This document shows positions 1 to 5,151 of a DNA stretch of 5,151 nucleotides, in pieces. A program made the translations under genes and the position numbers. The notes under the pieces were generated by a model that did no database searches, was not told the origin of the DNA, and worked only from the letters and a program-made list of their open reading frames with translations. The stretch comes from Thermoplasmata archaeon (GTDB lineage Archaea > Thermoplasmatota > Thermoplasmata > UBA184). Positions within the stretch are counted from its first letter, which is position 1; the number at the start of each line of letters is the position of its first letter. The DNA is taken from positions 1 to 5,151 of the forward strand of contig JASHXN010000066.1 of assembly GCA_030043505.1 (NCBI GenBank), given 5' to 3'.

Positions 1-1493
1 CGCTCCTCCCGAAGCTCACCGCCGACTGCCCTACGGACCGGTTCGACCGGCTTCGCGCGGAGCTCGAGGAGGTTCGCGAGGCGGTCGACGACGAGCGCCG
101 CCTGCAGAAGCTCTCCCGCTGGGGCGACCCGCTCGCCCGCGCGTACGCCGGCGTGCTCCGCTACGCGCTCGATCCGAAGACCCCGGTCGTCGTGTCGTTC
201 CCGACCGGAGCGGGCGACGTTTCGTACGCCTCGCTCGCCTCGACGAGCCGGGAGGCCGAGGTCGCCGTTCAGCGTTCGGACGAGCCGGACCGGCTGCTGC
301 TCGGCTACCTCGACTGGGCGCGGAAAGGGTTCCACTTCTTCGCGACGCGCAAGACGCTCTGGTGCACCGGCCGCTCCGCCGAACCGCCGGCGGACTTCGT
401 GGCCGAACGCCTCGCGGACCTGCCGTACAAGCTGACCGAGGAGTCCGGACAACGGCTGTACCGGTGCTCCCACCTCGCCGCCGGGGAGCCCCGGCCGTAC
501 CTGCAGGTCAGCTGGCCCGGCGCCGACCTCACGTTCCGCGTCTGCCGACGGTGCACCAAGGAGGACCGCCACCTGCTCTCGAGCCTCTCCGACGGGGCGG
601 CGTCGCCCTCGCCCGAGGAGGAGTTCGTCGTCGACGCGCAGTTGAACGTCGCCTGCCGGGGCGGGGACGGTTGCGTGCACCACGCGCTCCCCGAGGCGCC
701 GCGCGCGCTCGTGAAGCGCTACGCGATCGGGCGGCTCGCCGACGCCCAGCTGCTCGACGGCTACCTGGATGAGTTGCGCCCGCGCCTCGAGAAGTCGGGC
801 CGGCCGACGCTCGTCGCGGGCGGGGTCTGCTTCGGCTCGCAGGTCGACGCGTTCCTGGACGCGTTGCACCCGACCCCGGTCGAGCGGCGGGCGCTCGCGG
901 CGGTCCTCGGGCCGTACCGCGGCACGTTCGAGGTGGACGAACCGAGCGCGAGCCGGGCGCTCGAGCGGCTCTGGGGGAACCACGCGGAGGAGATCGTCGG
1001 GGTCATCGTCGCCGACCCGAAGGAGGCCCGGCGGCTCGTCGACGAGGCGCGCGGCGCCCCGGGCCGGGTCGCGGAGATCCTCAAGCGGCTGCAGCGCCGC
1101 ACGGAGGAGCAGGAGCTGCTCGACACGCTCCCGCGGTACGAGCACCTCACGCCCGAAGCGGCGTGGGCCGACCACGTCGCCCGCGCCTACCGCGTGCACG
1201 GGGAGGGCGGCGCCGAGCGCACGGTGCTGCAGACGCTCCCGCGCGAGGGTCGGGAGCGAGGGCTCGGCTTCGGCTTTTTGCTCGCGCTCGGGCGGGGACC
1301 GTCGCACGCCTGGCAGTTCACGCCGACCGAGAAGGAGTTCGGGCAGGCCCTGCAGGGCCGCGTCGCCGAGCTGCTGCGGGCCCCCGCCGAAGGGTACCAT
1401 GCGGCGCTCGACGGCCTCCTGCGGGCCGCCGGGGTCGTCGACTGGGGCCGGGTCGCCCCGTCCGGCGCTGCGCGCGGCGCCCAATTCTTTTAG
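1..1493 (+). CDS. Uncharacterised cysteine-containing protein, 3' part (5' end outside window)
   Basis: I do not recognise this protein. The frame is open from base 3 to the TAG at 1491-1493, giving 496 visible residues with no stop up to the window edge. The GTG at 153 is therefore probably an internal Val, and the true start lies upstream. Visible residues about 13-41 are highly charged and heptad-like (RLRAELEEVREAV), probably a helix or short coiled coil. A cysteine cluster follows: Cys121, Cys155, Cys181-x2-Cys184, then Cys218-x5-Cys224 followed by His-His. This could bind zinc or an Fe-S cluster, but no named finger fits. Residues about 330-375 look helical and charged (AEILKRLQRRTEEQELL). 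No signal peptide or membrane segment is visible, so it is probably cytosolic. A receiver-like gene lies 71 bases downstream on the same strand. Codon use matches the neighbours. The coding call is firm because of length and amino-acid composition; the function is unknown. Confidence 0.85.
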   Translation, partial: LLPKLTADCPTDRFDRLRAELEEVREAVDDERRLQKLSRWGDPLARAYAGVLRYALDPKTPVVVSFPTGAGDVSYASLASTSREAEVAVQRSDEPDRLLLGYLDWARKGFHFFATRKTLWCTGRSAEPPADFVAERLADLPYKLTEESGQRLYRCSHLAAGEPRPYLQVSWPGADLTFRVCRRCTKEDRHLLSSLSDGAASPSPEEEFVVDAQLNVACRGGDGCVHHALPEAPRALVKRYAIGRLADAQLLDGYLDELRPRLEKSGRPTLVAGGVCFGSQVDAFLDALHPTPVERRALAAVLGPYRGTFEVDEPSASRALERLWGNHAEEIVGVIVADPKEARRLVDEARGAPGRVAEILKRLQRRTEEQELLDTLPRYEHLTPEAAWADHVARAYRVHGEGGAERTVLQTLPREGRERGLGFGFLLALGRGPSHAWQFTPTEKEFGQALQGRVAELLRAPAEGYHAALDGLLRAAGVVDWGRVAPSGAARGAQFF

Positions 1494-1495
1494 AT
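1484..1495 (+). promoter_or_regulatory. Possible archaeal TATA-like box before the receiver gene
   Basis: The short stretch ATTCTTTTAGAT is a rare A/T-rich patch in very GC-rich DNA. It overlaps the end of the upstream gene. TTTTAGA resembles an archaeal box A only loosely. If used, initiation about 25 bases downstream (near 1515-1520) would leave a leader of roughly 45-50 bases before the GTG at 1565. The T-run could equally be a weak archaeal terminator for the upstream gene, or just the codons at its end (Gln-Phe-Phe-stop). Low confidence. Confidence 0.25.
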
Positions 1496-1552
1496 GTTGC
1501 AGAATCCCTCTACGGGTGGCGACGGGGCGGATTGCCGGGACGCCCCTCCCGC

Positions 1553-1556
1553 GAGG
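1553..1556 (+). promoter_or_regulatory. Ribosome binding site fixing the receiver-gene start
   Basis: GAGG lies 8 bases before the GTG at 1565-1567. This spacing supports GTG as the start in preference to reading the open frame further upstream, where it only shadows the preceding gene. The match to an archaeal anti-SD target is short, so support is moderate. Confidence 0.45.
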
Positions 1557-1564
1557 CGCAACGG

Positions 1565-1954
1565 GTGACCGCGAGCAACGGGTCCGCTCGGGGAGCGTTG
1601 GTCGTCAGCGGCGACGAGCAGATGCGCATCCTGCTGCGGGGCCTGTTGCAGCTGCACCGGCTGCGGGTCGACGGCGAGGCGGACGGGATGACCGACGCGC
1701 TCCGGCTGATCTCGCAGCACCGCCCCGCGCTCCTCGTGCTCGACGCCCACCTGGCGGAGGGGACGGCCCCGGAGCTCGTCCGGCTCACCCGCGCGCGGGA
1801 GCCGAGCGTGCGGATCGTGCTGGTCGCCCCGGCGTCGCGGCCTCCGCCCGCGCCGGCGCCCGGGACCGGGCCGGACGTGATCCTGCTCCGCCCGTTCCGG
1901 ATCCAGCAGTTCGCCGAAGCGCTCACCCCGCCGGGGCCGAAGTCGTCCGGCTGA
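1565..1954 (+). CDS. Stand-alone degenerate response-regulator receiver domain protein
   Basis: A 129-residue protein that is a single receiver-like domain with no output domain. Strand 1 is ALVVSGDEQ (residues 11-19); the usual acidic pair is reduced to Gly16-Asp17-Glu18. Strand 3 is ALLVLDAHL, with Asp60 in the phospho-acceptor position. Strand 4 is VRIVLVAPA (82-90), with Val/Ala where Thr or Ser is expected. The usual Lys-Pro before helix 5 is Arg109-Pro110-Phe111 in ILLRPF. Between strands 4 and 5 the helix-4 segment is replaced by a short proline-rich loop (91-104). GTG was chosen as start for its GAGG and because the receiver fold begins just after it. Receivers pass on phosphate signals from histidine kinases. 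This one probably is not switched in the normal way and may act by protein binding. It has no kinase neighbour. The stop is 10 bases from that of convergent dphB. A divergent receiver fold is the best reading; a chance resemblance is less likely. Confidence 0.75.
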   Translation: MTASNGSARGALVVSGDEQMRILLRGLLQLHRLRVDGEADGMTDALRLISQHRPALLVLDAHLAEGTAPELVRLTRAREPSVRIVLVAPASRPPPAPAPGTGPDVILLRPFRIQQFAEALTPPGPKSSG

Positions 1955-1964
1955 GCCGACGACC

Positions 1965-2732
1965 TTAGCGGAGCCGGAACCGCTCCAGCGCCGCCTCCTC
2001 CTCGAAGTGGAGCTTCGGCGCCGGCACGATGACGACGTGCAGCGGCGGGCCGAAGTCGGCGGTGCGCAGCCGCTCGAGCGGCCCGAAGAACCCGGCGGCA
2101 TCCTCCCGCCCCACGCGGGCGGCGACGGCGACGTTCGCGCCGGGCGGCACCACGTGGCCGTCCGGATCCCGCTGCCGCAGGAGCGCCAGCGCTTCGCCGC
2201 CGGTCAGGAACTGGCCCCGTTCCGGCGCCAGGTCGAGGAGCAGGAGGGTGTGGAGGTCCCGTTCCCGGTTCGAGGCGATCTGCTCGAGCGGGGAGCGGGG
2301 GGCGAAGCCGGGCGCCGGCAACGGCATCGAGACGGTCCGGCCGAACCGGTAGTGCATGAAGCCGAGGAAGCCGGCGGCGGCGACGAGGATGCTCGCGTTC
2401 GGAAGGTAGCGCCAGGTGTGGCCGGCCCGCTCCGCCGCGAGCCGCAGCGCCACATGGGTCGTCGCCGCGAACGGGTCCCCGACGACGACCAGCGCCACGT
2501 CGTGCGAGCGCCCGAGCGCTTCGACGACCGCGGACTCCCCCTCCACGGCGGCCCGGTCGAGCGAGCGCACCGGCCGTCCGATCTCGGCCGCCAGCCGCTC
2601 GAGCGAACCCGGCGCGGCGACCGCCGTGTACTCCTCGGCGAAGACGTTGCACTGCCGGAGCACCTCCAAGGCCCGCCGAGAGAGCCCCCGCTCGTCGTCC
2701 AGGCCGAGGCCCACGAACCAGAGGACGGCCAC
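1965..2732 (-). CDS. dphB: Diphthine synthase (diphthamide biosynthesis methyltransferase)
   Basis: DphB uses S-adenosylmethionine to trimethylate the 3-amino-3-carboxypropyl group on the conserved histidine of elongation factor 2, giving diphthine; a later amidation makes diphthamide. It acts in the cytosol. At 255 residues it is close to the usual archaeal length. It shows the tetrapyrrole-methylase fold motifs of the family: FVGLGL (residues 6-11), EEYTA (33-37), VVGDPFAATTH (83-93), NASI (112-115), FGRTVSMPLP (130-139), NRERDLHTLLLLD (155-167) and the C-terminal LHFEEEAALERF (241-252). The GTG start at 2730-2732 puts the first glycine motif at the usual distance and has GGAG upstream. It is the last gene of the visible kdpB-kdpC-usp-dphB series, 15 bases after usp, and converges with the receiver gene. 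Its presence strongly indicates an archaeon. Identification is firm; its placement after Kdp genes is unusual. Confidence 0.95.
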   Translation of the reverse strand: MAVLWFVGLGLDDERGLSRRALEVLRQCNVFAEEYTAVAAPGSLERLAAEIGRPVRSLDRAAVEGESAVVEALGRSHDVALVVVGDPFAATTHVALRLAAERAGHTWRYLPNASILVAAAGFLGFMHYRFGRTVSMPLPAPGFAPRSPLEQIASNRERDLHTLLLLDLAPERGQFLTGGEALALLRQRDPDGHVVPPGANVAVAARVGREDAAGFFGPLERLRTADFGPPLHVVIVPAPKLHFEEEAALERFRLR

Positions 2733-2740
2733 CGCCGTGT

Positions 2741-2744
2741 CTCC
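2741..2744 (-). promoter_or_regulatory. Ribosome binding site of dphB
   Basis: On the minus strand GGAG (within GCGGAG) stands 8 bases before the GTG start codon of dphB, inside the 15-base gap after usp. It supports the GTG start and translation of dphB from a shared mRNA. Confidence 0.6.
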
Positions 2745-2747
2745 GCG

Positions 2748-3548
2748 TTAGCTCCGCACGGCCAGCACCGGGCACGGGGCGTTCCGGAACAGCTCCTCGA
2801 GGAAGCGGCGGGTCAGCAACGCCCCGCCGGCGACCGCCTCGTCGCCGACGACCAGCAGCCCGTAGCGCTCCCGCGCCGCCGCCTGCAGGATCGCGTCCGG
2901 GATCCGTCGGCGGCGCCCCAGGAGCGAACCGACGAACGGGGCGGGGCGGACCTCGGTCGGTACCCCGCGGCTCGAGCGGGGGCCGCTCGCCGCGTCGACG
3001 CCGCTCCCGTCCGGGTTCAGGGCGAGCGTCACGATCGGGACCCCCCCGGCCTTCACCGAGAGGCGCTCGGCGAGCGCGAACGTCCGGGGGGGAGGGCGCG
3101 CGCCGAACGTCGGGATCAGGACCCGAGGGACGGCGCCGCTCGCCAGCGCCAACCGGTTGACGACGAGGACGTCCGAGCGGGCGTGCTGCAGCAGCGCCGT
3201 GGCGGTGTGCCCGACGAACGGGTTGCGGCTGCGCCGGTCCCCGCGCAGCGTGAAGATGATCGCGTCGACGCTGTGGTTCTCCGCGCTCTCCAGGATCTCG
3301 CTCGCGACATCGCTCGCCGCGCGGACCTCCGGGTCGACGCGGACATCGAGCACGGCCCCGACCTCGTGGGCGGGGACGACCAGGTTGACGGAGGCGCGCC
3401 ACTCCCGCGTCACTTCCGGCAAGGTCGTCGCGGGGATCACGTGCAGCACCCGGATCTCCCCGTCCGGTTCCAGCAGCGGGGCGGCGAAGCGGACGAGCGG
3501 CTCGACTTCGGCCGGGACCTGGACCGGAACGAGGATCTGGCGGTACAT
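2748..3548 (-). CDS. Tandem universal stress protein (UspA-fold), linked to Kdp
   Basis: A 266-residue protein of two Usp domains in tandem, no signal or membrane segment, so cytosolic. Domain 1 (about 1-132) opens with YRQILVPVQ, has strand RVLHVIPA (33-40), and closes with DAIIFTLRGD (95-104) and SDVLVVNR (125-132). Domain 2 (about 140-266) opens with PRVLIPTFG (141-149) and closes with YGLLVVGDEAV (229-239) and NAPCPVLAVRS (256-266), a typical Usp ending. The nucleotide-binding pattern G-x2-G-x9-G-S/T is degenerate in both: GH replaces GS at 113-114, and domain 2 lacks the GS. The early Asp of ATP-binding members is Gln10. ATP binding is therefore doubtful. The ATG overlaps the kdpC stop by one base (TGATG); AGGAAGG lies 9 bases upstream of it. 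Co-translation with kdpC suggests a role in K+ pump regulation, as bacterial KdpD kinases contain a Usp domain; this is inference. The family call is firm, the role open. Confidence 0.92.
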   Translation of the reverse strand: MYRQILVPVQVPAEVEPLVRFAAPLLEPDGEIRVLHVIPATTLPEVTREWRASVNLVVPAHEVGAVLDVRVDPEVRAASDVASEILESAENHSVDAIIFTLRGDRRSRNPFVGHTATALLQHARSDVLVVNRLALASGAVPRVLIPTFGARPPPRTFALAERLSVKAGGVPIVTLALNPDGSGVDAASGPRSSRGVPTEVRPAPFVGSLLGRRRRIPDAILQAAARERYGLLVVGDEAVAGGALLTRRFLEELFRNAPCPVLAVRS

Positions 3549-4183
3549 CAGCAGAGGCCTTCCTGGGCCAGGAGAGCGATGTCGAGCTCAAGAACGTTGA
3601 CGAACGGGACGCCGAGGAACGGCAGCGACGGTTCCGTGATGTGCCCGTTGACGAGCGAGGTCAGGTTCGCGATGGAGATCCCGGTCGCCCCGCTGATCCG
3701 GGGGATCTGGACCAGCGTCGCGGACGGCGTCAGATCCGGGTCCACGTCCGACGCGCTCGGCGTCACCCACCAGAGCGGCAGCGTCGCCGTCGGGGAGCTG
3801 TTGCCCGTGGCGTTCTCGGCCCGCATCCAGGCGAGCGTCTCGTTGAGCAGCGCGAGCAGCGCCGGGTCGCTCGGTCCCGGCGGCGTATCGGCCCCGAGCG
3901 TGGTGTTGTAGTCGGTCAACGACGGGCGGGACCAGAACAGGCCCGGCCCGAGCTTGCCGGCCGACATGTTCTGGGCGATGTCGGCCGAGCCGACGACGGT
4001 GCCGTTCGGGCAGCGGAGCAGCGAGCCGTTCGCCGAGAACGGTTCGACCTCCTGCGCGATCGCCGTGACGAACCACGGATAGGCGAACCCGGTCAGGACG
4101 ATCACGAAGACCAGGTAGACCAGCGCCGCCCGTACGTGCGTCGTCCAGCGGTGCGCGGGCGGTTCGCGGGCGGCGGCGCTCAT
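3548..4183 (-). CDS. kdpC: Potassium-transporting ATPase KdpC subunit
   Basis: KdpC is the accessory subunit of the KdpFABC high-affinity K+ pump, held in the membrane by one N-terminal helix, with its bulk outside the cytoplasm; it helps assembly and catalysis. The 211-residue protein has a membrane segment at about residues 18-43, then family motifs NGSLL...VGSADIAQN (52-72), [12 protein letters not shown] (82-93), PPGPSDPAL (101-109), [20 protein letters not shown] (140-159), IPRI (160-163) and the C-terminal [16 protein letters not shown] (189-204). Length is near the family norm. The ATG overlaps the kdpB stop in ATGA, and its own TGA overlaps the usp start, so translation is probably coupled in both directions. 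The exterior part carries eight Asn-X-Ser/Thr sequons (residues 52, 60, 72, 93, 114, 124, 128, 173), suggesting archaeal N-glycosylation. Identification is firm. Confidence 0.96.
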   Translation of the reverse strand: MSAAAREPPAHRWTTHVRAALVYLVFVIVLTGFAYPWFVTAIAQEVEPFSANGSLLRCPNGTVVGSADIAQNMSAGKLGPGLFWSRPSLTDYNTTLGADTPPGPSDPALLALLNETLAWMRAENATGNSSPTATLPLWWVTPSASDVDPDLTPSATLVQIPRISGATGISIANLTSLVNGHITEPSLPFLGVPFVNVLELDIALLAQEGLC

Positions 4184-5151
4184 CGGCCCCCCAACGGCAG
4201 CCAGTGGGCGATGAAGGCGCCGGCGGCCTGCACGGCGCCCAGGCCGTCAACGTAGCCGAGGGCGACGTAGCACAGCCAGATCCCGACGAACGCGCTCACG
4301 AGGCCGCCGACGCCGTACGTCAGCAGATTCCGCCGCAGCAGGTCGATCGCGCTGCGGGGCCGGAACGGGACCCCGGCGAGCGCCAGGGGGATCAGCAGCG
4401 GGATGATCGCCGCGTTGAAGATCAACGCCGCGAGGACCGCCCGGTACGGGTCGCCGAACCCGAGCAGGTTGAGCGCCGCGACCCCGGGCGCCGTCATCGC
4501 CCCCGCGGTCGCGAAGATCGCGGGGACGATCACGAAGTACTTCGCGACGTCGTTCGTGATCGAGAAGGTCGTCAGCGCCCCGCGCGTGATCAGCAGCTGC
4601 TTGCCGATCGAGACGATCTCGATCAGCTTGGTGGGGTCGTTGTCCAGGTCGACCATGTTCCCGGCCTCCTTCGCCGCGCTGGTGCCGCTGTTCATCGCCA
4701 GCCCGACGTCCGCCCGGGCGAGCGCCGGCGCGTCGTTCGTGCCGTCCCCCGTCATCGCGACCAGGAGGCCGGCGGCCTTCTCGCGCTGGATCAGCTCCAG
4801 CTTCGTCTCCGGCTTCGCCTCGGCGACGAACTCGTCGACCCCGCTCTCCTCCGCGATCGCGGCGGCGGTGAGTCGGTTGTCGCCGGTGCACATGATCGTC
4901 CGGATCCCCATCGTCCGCAGCTCCCGGATGCGGTCCTTGATCCCCGGCTTCACGACGTCCTTCAGGATCACCAGGCCCACGATCCGCTTGCCCACCGAGA
5001 TCGCGAGCGGCGTCATCCCCTGGCGCGCGGCGTCGGCCGCGGCCTTGCGGGTCACCGGCGGGAGGAGCGCGCCGTACGCCTCCATCGAACTGATCGCCCC
5101 CTTGTAGACCTCCGTGCCGTCCTGCAGCAGGAGCCCGCTCATCCGGCGCTC
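4180..5151 (-). CDS. kdpB: Potassium-transporting P-type ATPase KdpB, C-terminal half (5' end outside window)
   Basis: KdpB is the catalytic P-type ATPase subunit that hydrolyses ATP to drive K+ uptake through KdpA. 323 of roughly 680 residues are visible. The frame stays open to the window edge (Glu-Arg-Arg before Met), and that Met falls in the conserved R-M-S-G segment of the nucleotide-binding domain, so it is internal. Numbered from this Met: KGAISS (14-19) of the N domain, [12 protein letters not shown] (86-97), the hinge motif [12 protein letters not shown] (131-142), [18 protein letters not shown] (150-167), and [13 protein letters not shown] (191-203) in the fifth membrane helix. Asp198 and Lys201 there match the Asp/Lys pair known to matter in Escherichia coli KdpB. 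Further membrane helices follow to the end. The DKTGT phosphorylation site lies upstream, outside the window. The C-terminus runs about 19 residues past the E. coli end. kdpA, and kdpF if present, should lie to the right. The stop overlaps the kdpC start (ATGA). Confidence 0.97.
   Translation of the reverse strand, partial: ERRMSGLLLQDGTEVYKGAISSMEAYGALLPPVTRKAAADAARQGMTPLAISVGKRIVGLVILKDVVKPGIKDRIRELRTMGIRTIMCTGDNRLTAAAIAEESGVDEFVAEAKPETKLELIQREKAAGLLVAMTGDGTNDAPALARADVGLAMNSGTSAAKEAGNMVDLDNDPTKLIEIVSIGKQLLITRGALTTFSITNDVAKYFVIVPAIFATAGAMTAPGVAALNLLGFGDPYRAVLAALIFNAAIIPLLIPLALAGVPFRPRSAIDLLRRNLLTYGVGGLVSAFVGIWLCYVALGYVDGLGAVQAAGAFIAHWLPLGGR

Noticed and set aside
153..155. GTG as the true start of the first gene.
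   Set aside because: The same frame stays open to the window edge with a plausible charged helix upstream, and no convincing ribosome binding site precedes 153, so the gene most likely starts outside the window.
1494..1568. 24-codon frame from ATG 1494 ending in TGA that overlaps the receiver GTG (GTGA), a possible coupled leader peptide.
   Set aside because: No ribosome binding site is visible before its ATG, it lies directly after the upstream stop, and the peptide has no regulatory-looking codon run. The overlap can arise by chance; the TATA-like patch would start transcription after this ATG.
769..1968. Long plus-strand frame overlapping the unknown protein and the receiver gene.
   Set aside because: The translation is dominated by Arg and Ser and runs through two better-supported genes out of frame.
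1510..3591. A 693-residue open frame on the minus strand spanning the receiver gene, dphB and usp.
   Set aside because: Its translation is Arg/Pro/Gly-rich low-complexity sequence typical of a shadow frame in high-GC DNA, and it conflicts with clearly conserved dphB and Usp proteins.
2007..3911. A 634-residue open frame on the plus strand antisense to dphB, usp and kdpC.
   Set aside because: It is an Arg/Asp/Glu-rich shadow of the real genes with no recognisable domain; stop codons are rare in antisense frames at this GC content.
5140..5142. ATG as the true start of the kdpB-like gene, implying a truncated ATPase.
   Set aside because: The frame continues to the window edge, and this Met matches an internal conserved Met of KdpB; the gene is cut by the window, not truncated.
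1..5151. CRISPR array, tRNA/rRNA gene, insertion sequence or attachment site.
   Set aside because: No regularly spaced repeats, transposase motifs, terminal inverted repeats or RNA-gene motifs were seen by eye; nearly all bases are in the six genes listed.

Overview
The window is GC-rich (about 70% G+C by eye, third codon positions almost all G or C) and almost fully coding. It most likely comes from an archaeon. The strongest sign is a well-conserved diphthine synthase (dphB), an enzyme of the diphthamide pathway on elongation factor 2, which bacteria lack. A Kdp potassium ATPase without an adjoining KdpD/KdpE pair, and a KdpC rich in N-glycosylation sequons, fit this. A GC-rich relative of Thermoplasmatota is possible, but the sequence cannot settle the lineage.

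Left part, plus strand: the 3' part of a large cysteine-containing protein that I do not recognise (1-1493, open at the window edge). A 71-base gap follows, then a small single-domain protein shaped like a response-regulator receiver (1565-1954). The receiver keeps the phospho-acceptor-like Asp but has lost other signature residues, and a proline-rich loop stands where helix 4 should be.

Right part, minus strand: a tight cluster read from right to left. It holds kdpB (C-terminal half, cut by the window edge), kdpC, a tandem universal-stress-protein gene and dphB. kdpB/kdpC overlap by 4 bases (ATGA), kdpC/usp by 1 base (TGATG), and usp and dphB are 15 bases apart. This is the signature of one polycistronic, translationally coupled operon. 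The plus-strand receiver gene and dphB converge with only 10 bases between their stop codons.

How they fit together: KdpB is the ATP-hydrolysing subunit and KdpC the accessory subunit of the high-affinity K+ pump. The USP protein could tune pump activity or expression, because bacterial KdpD sensor kinases carry a USP domain; that is an inference. DphB modifies EF-2, and its link to K+ uptake is unexplained and may only be shared transcription. No RNA gene, mobile element, CRISPR array or sizeable non-coding region was seen.
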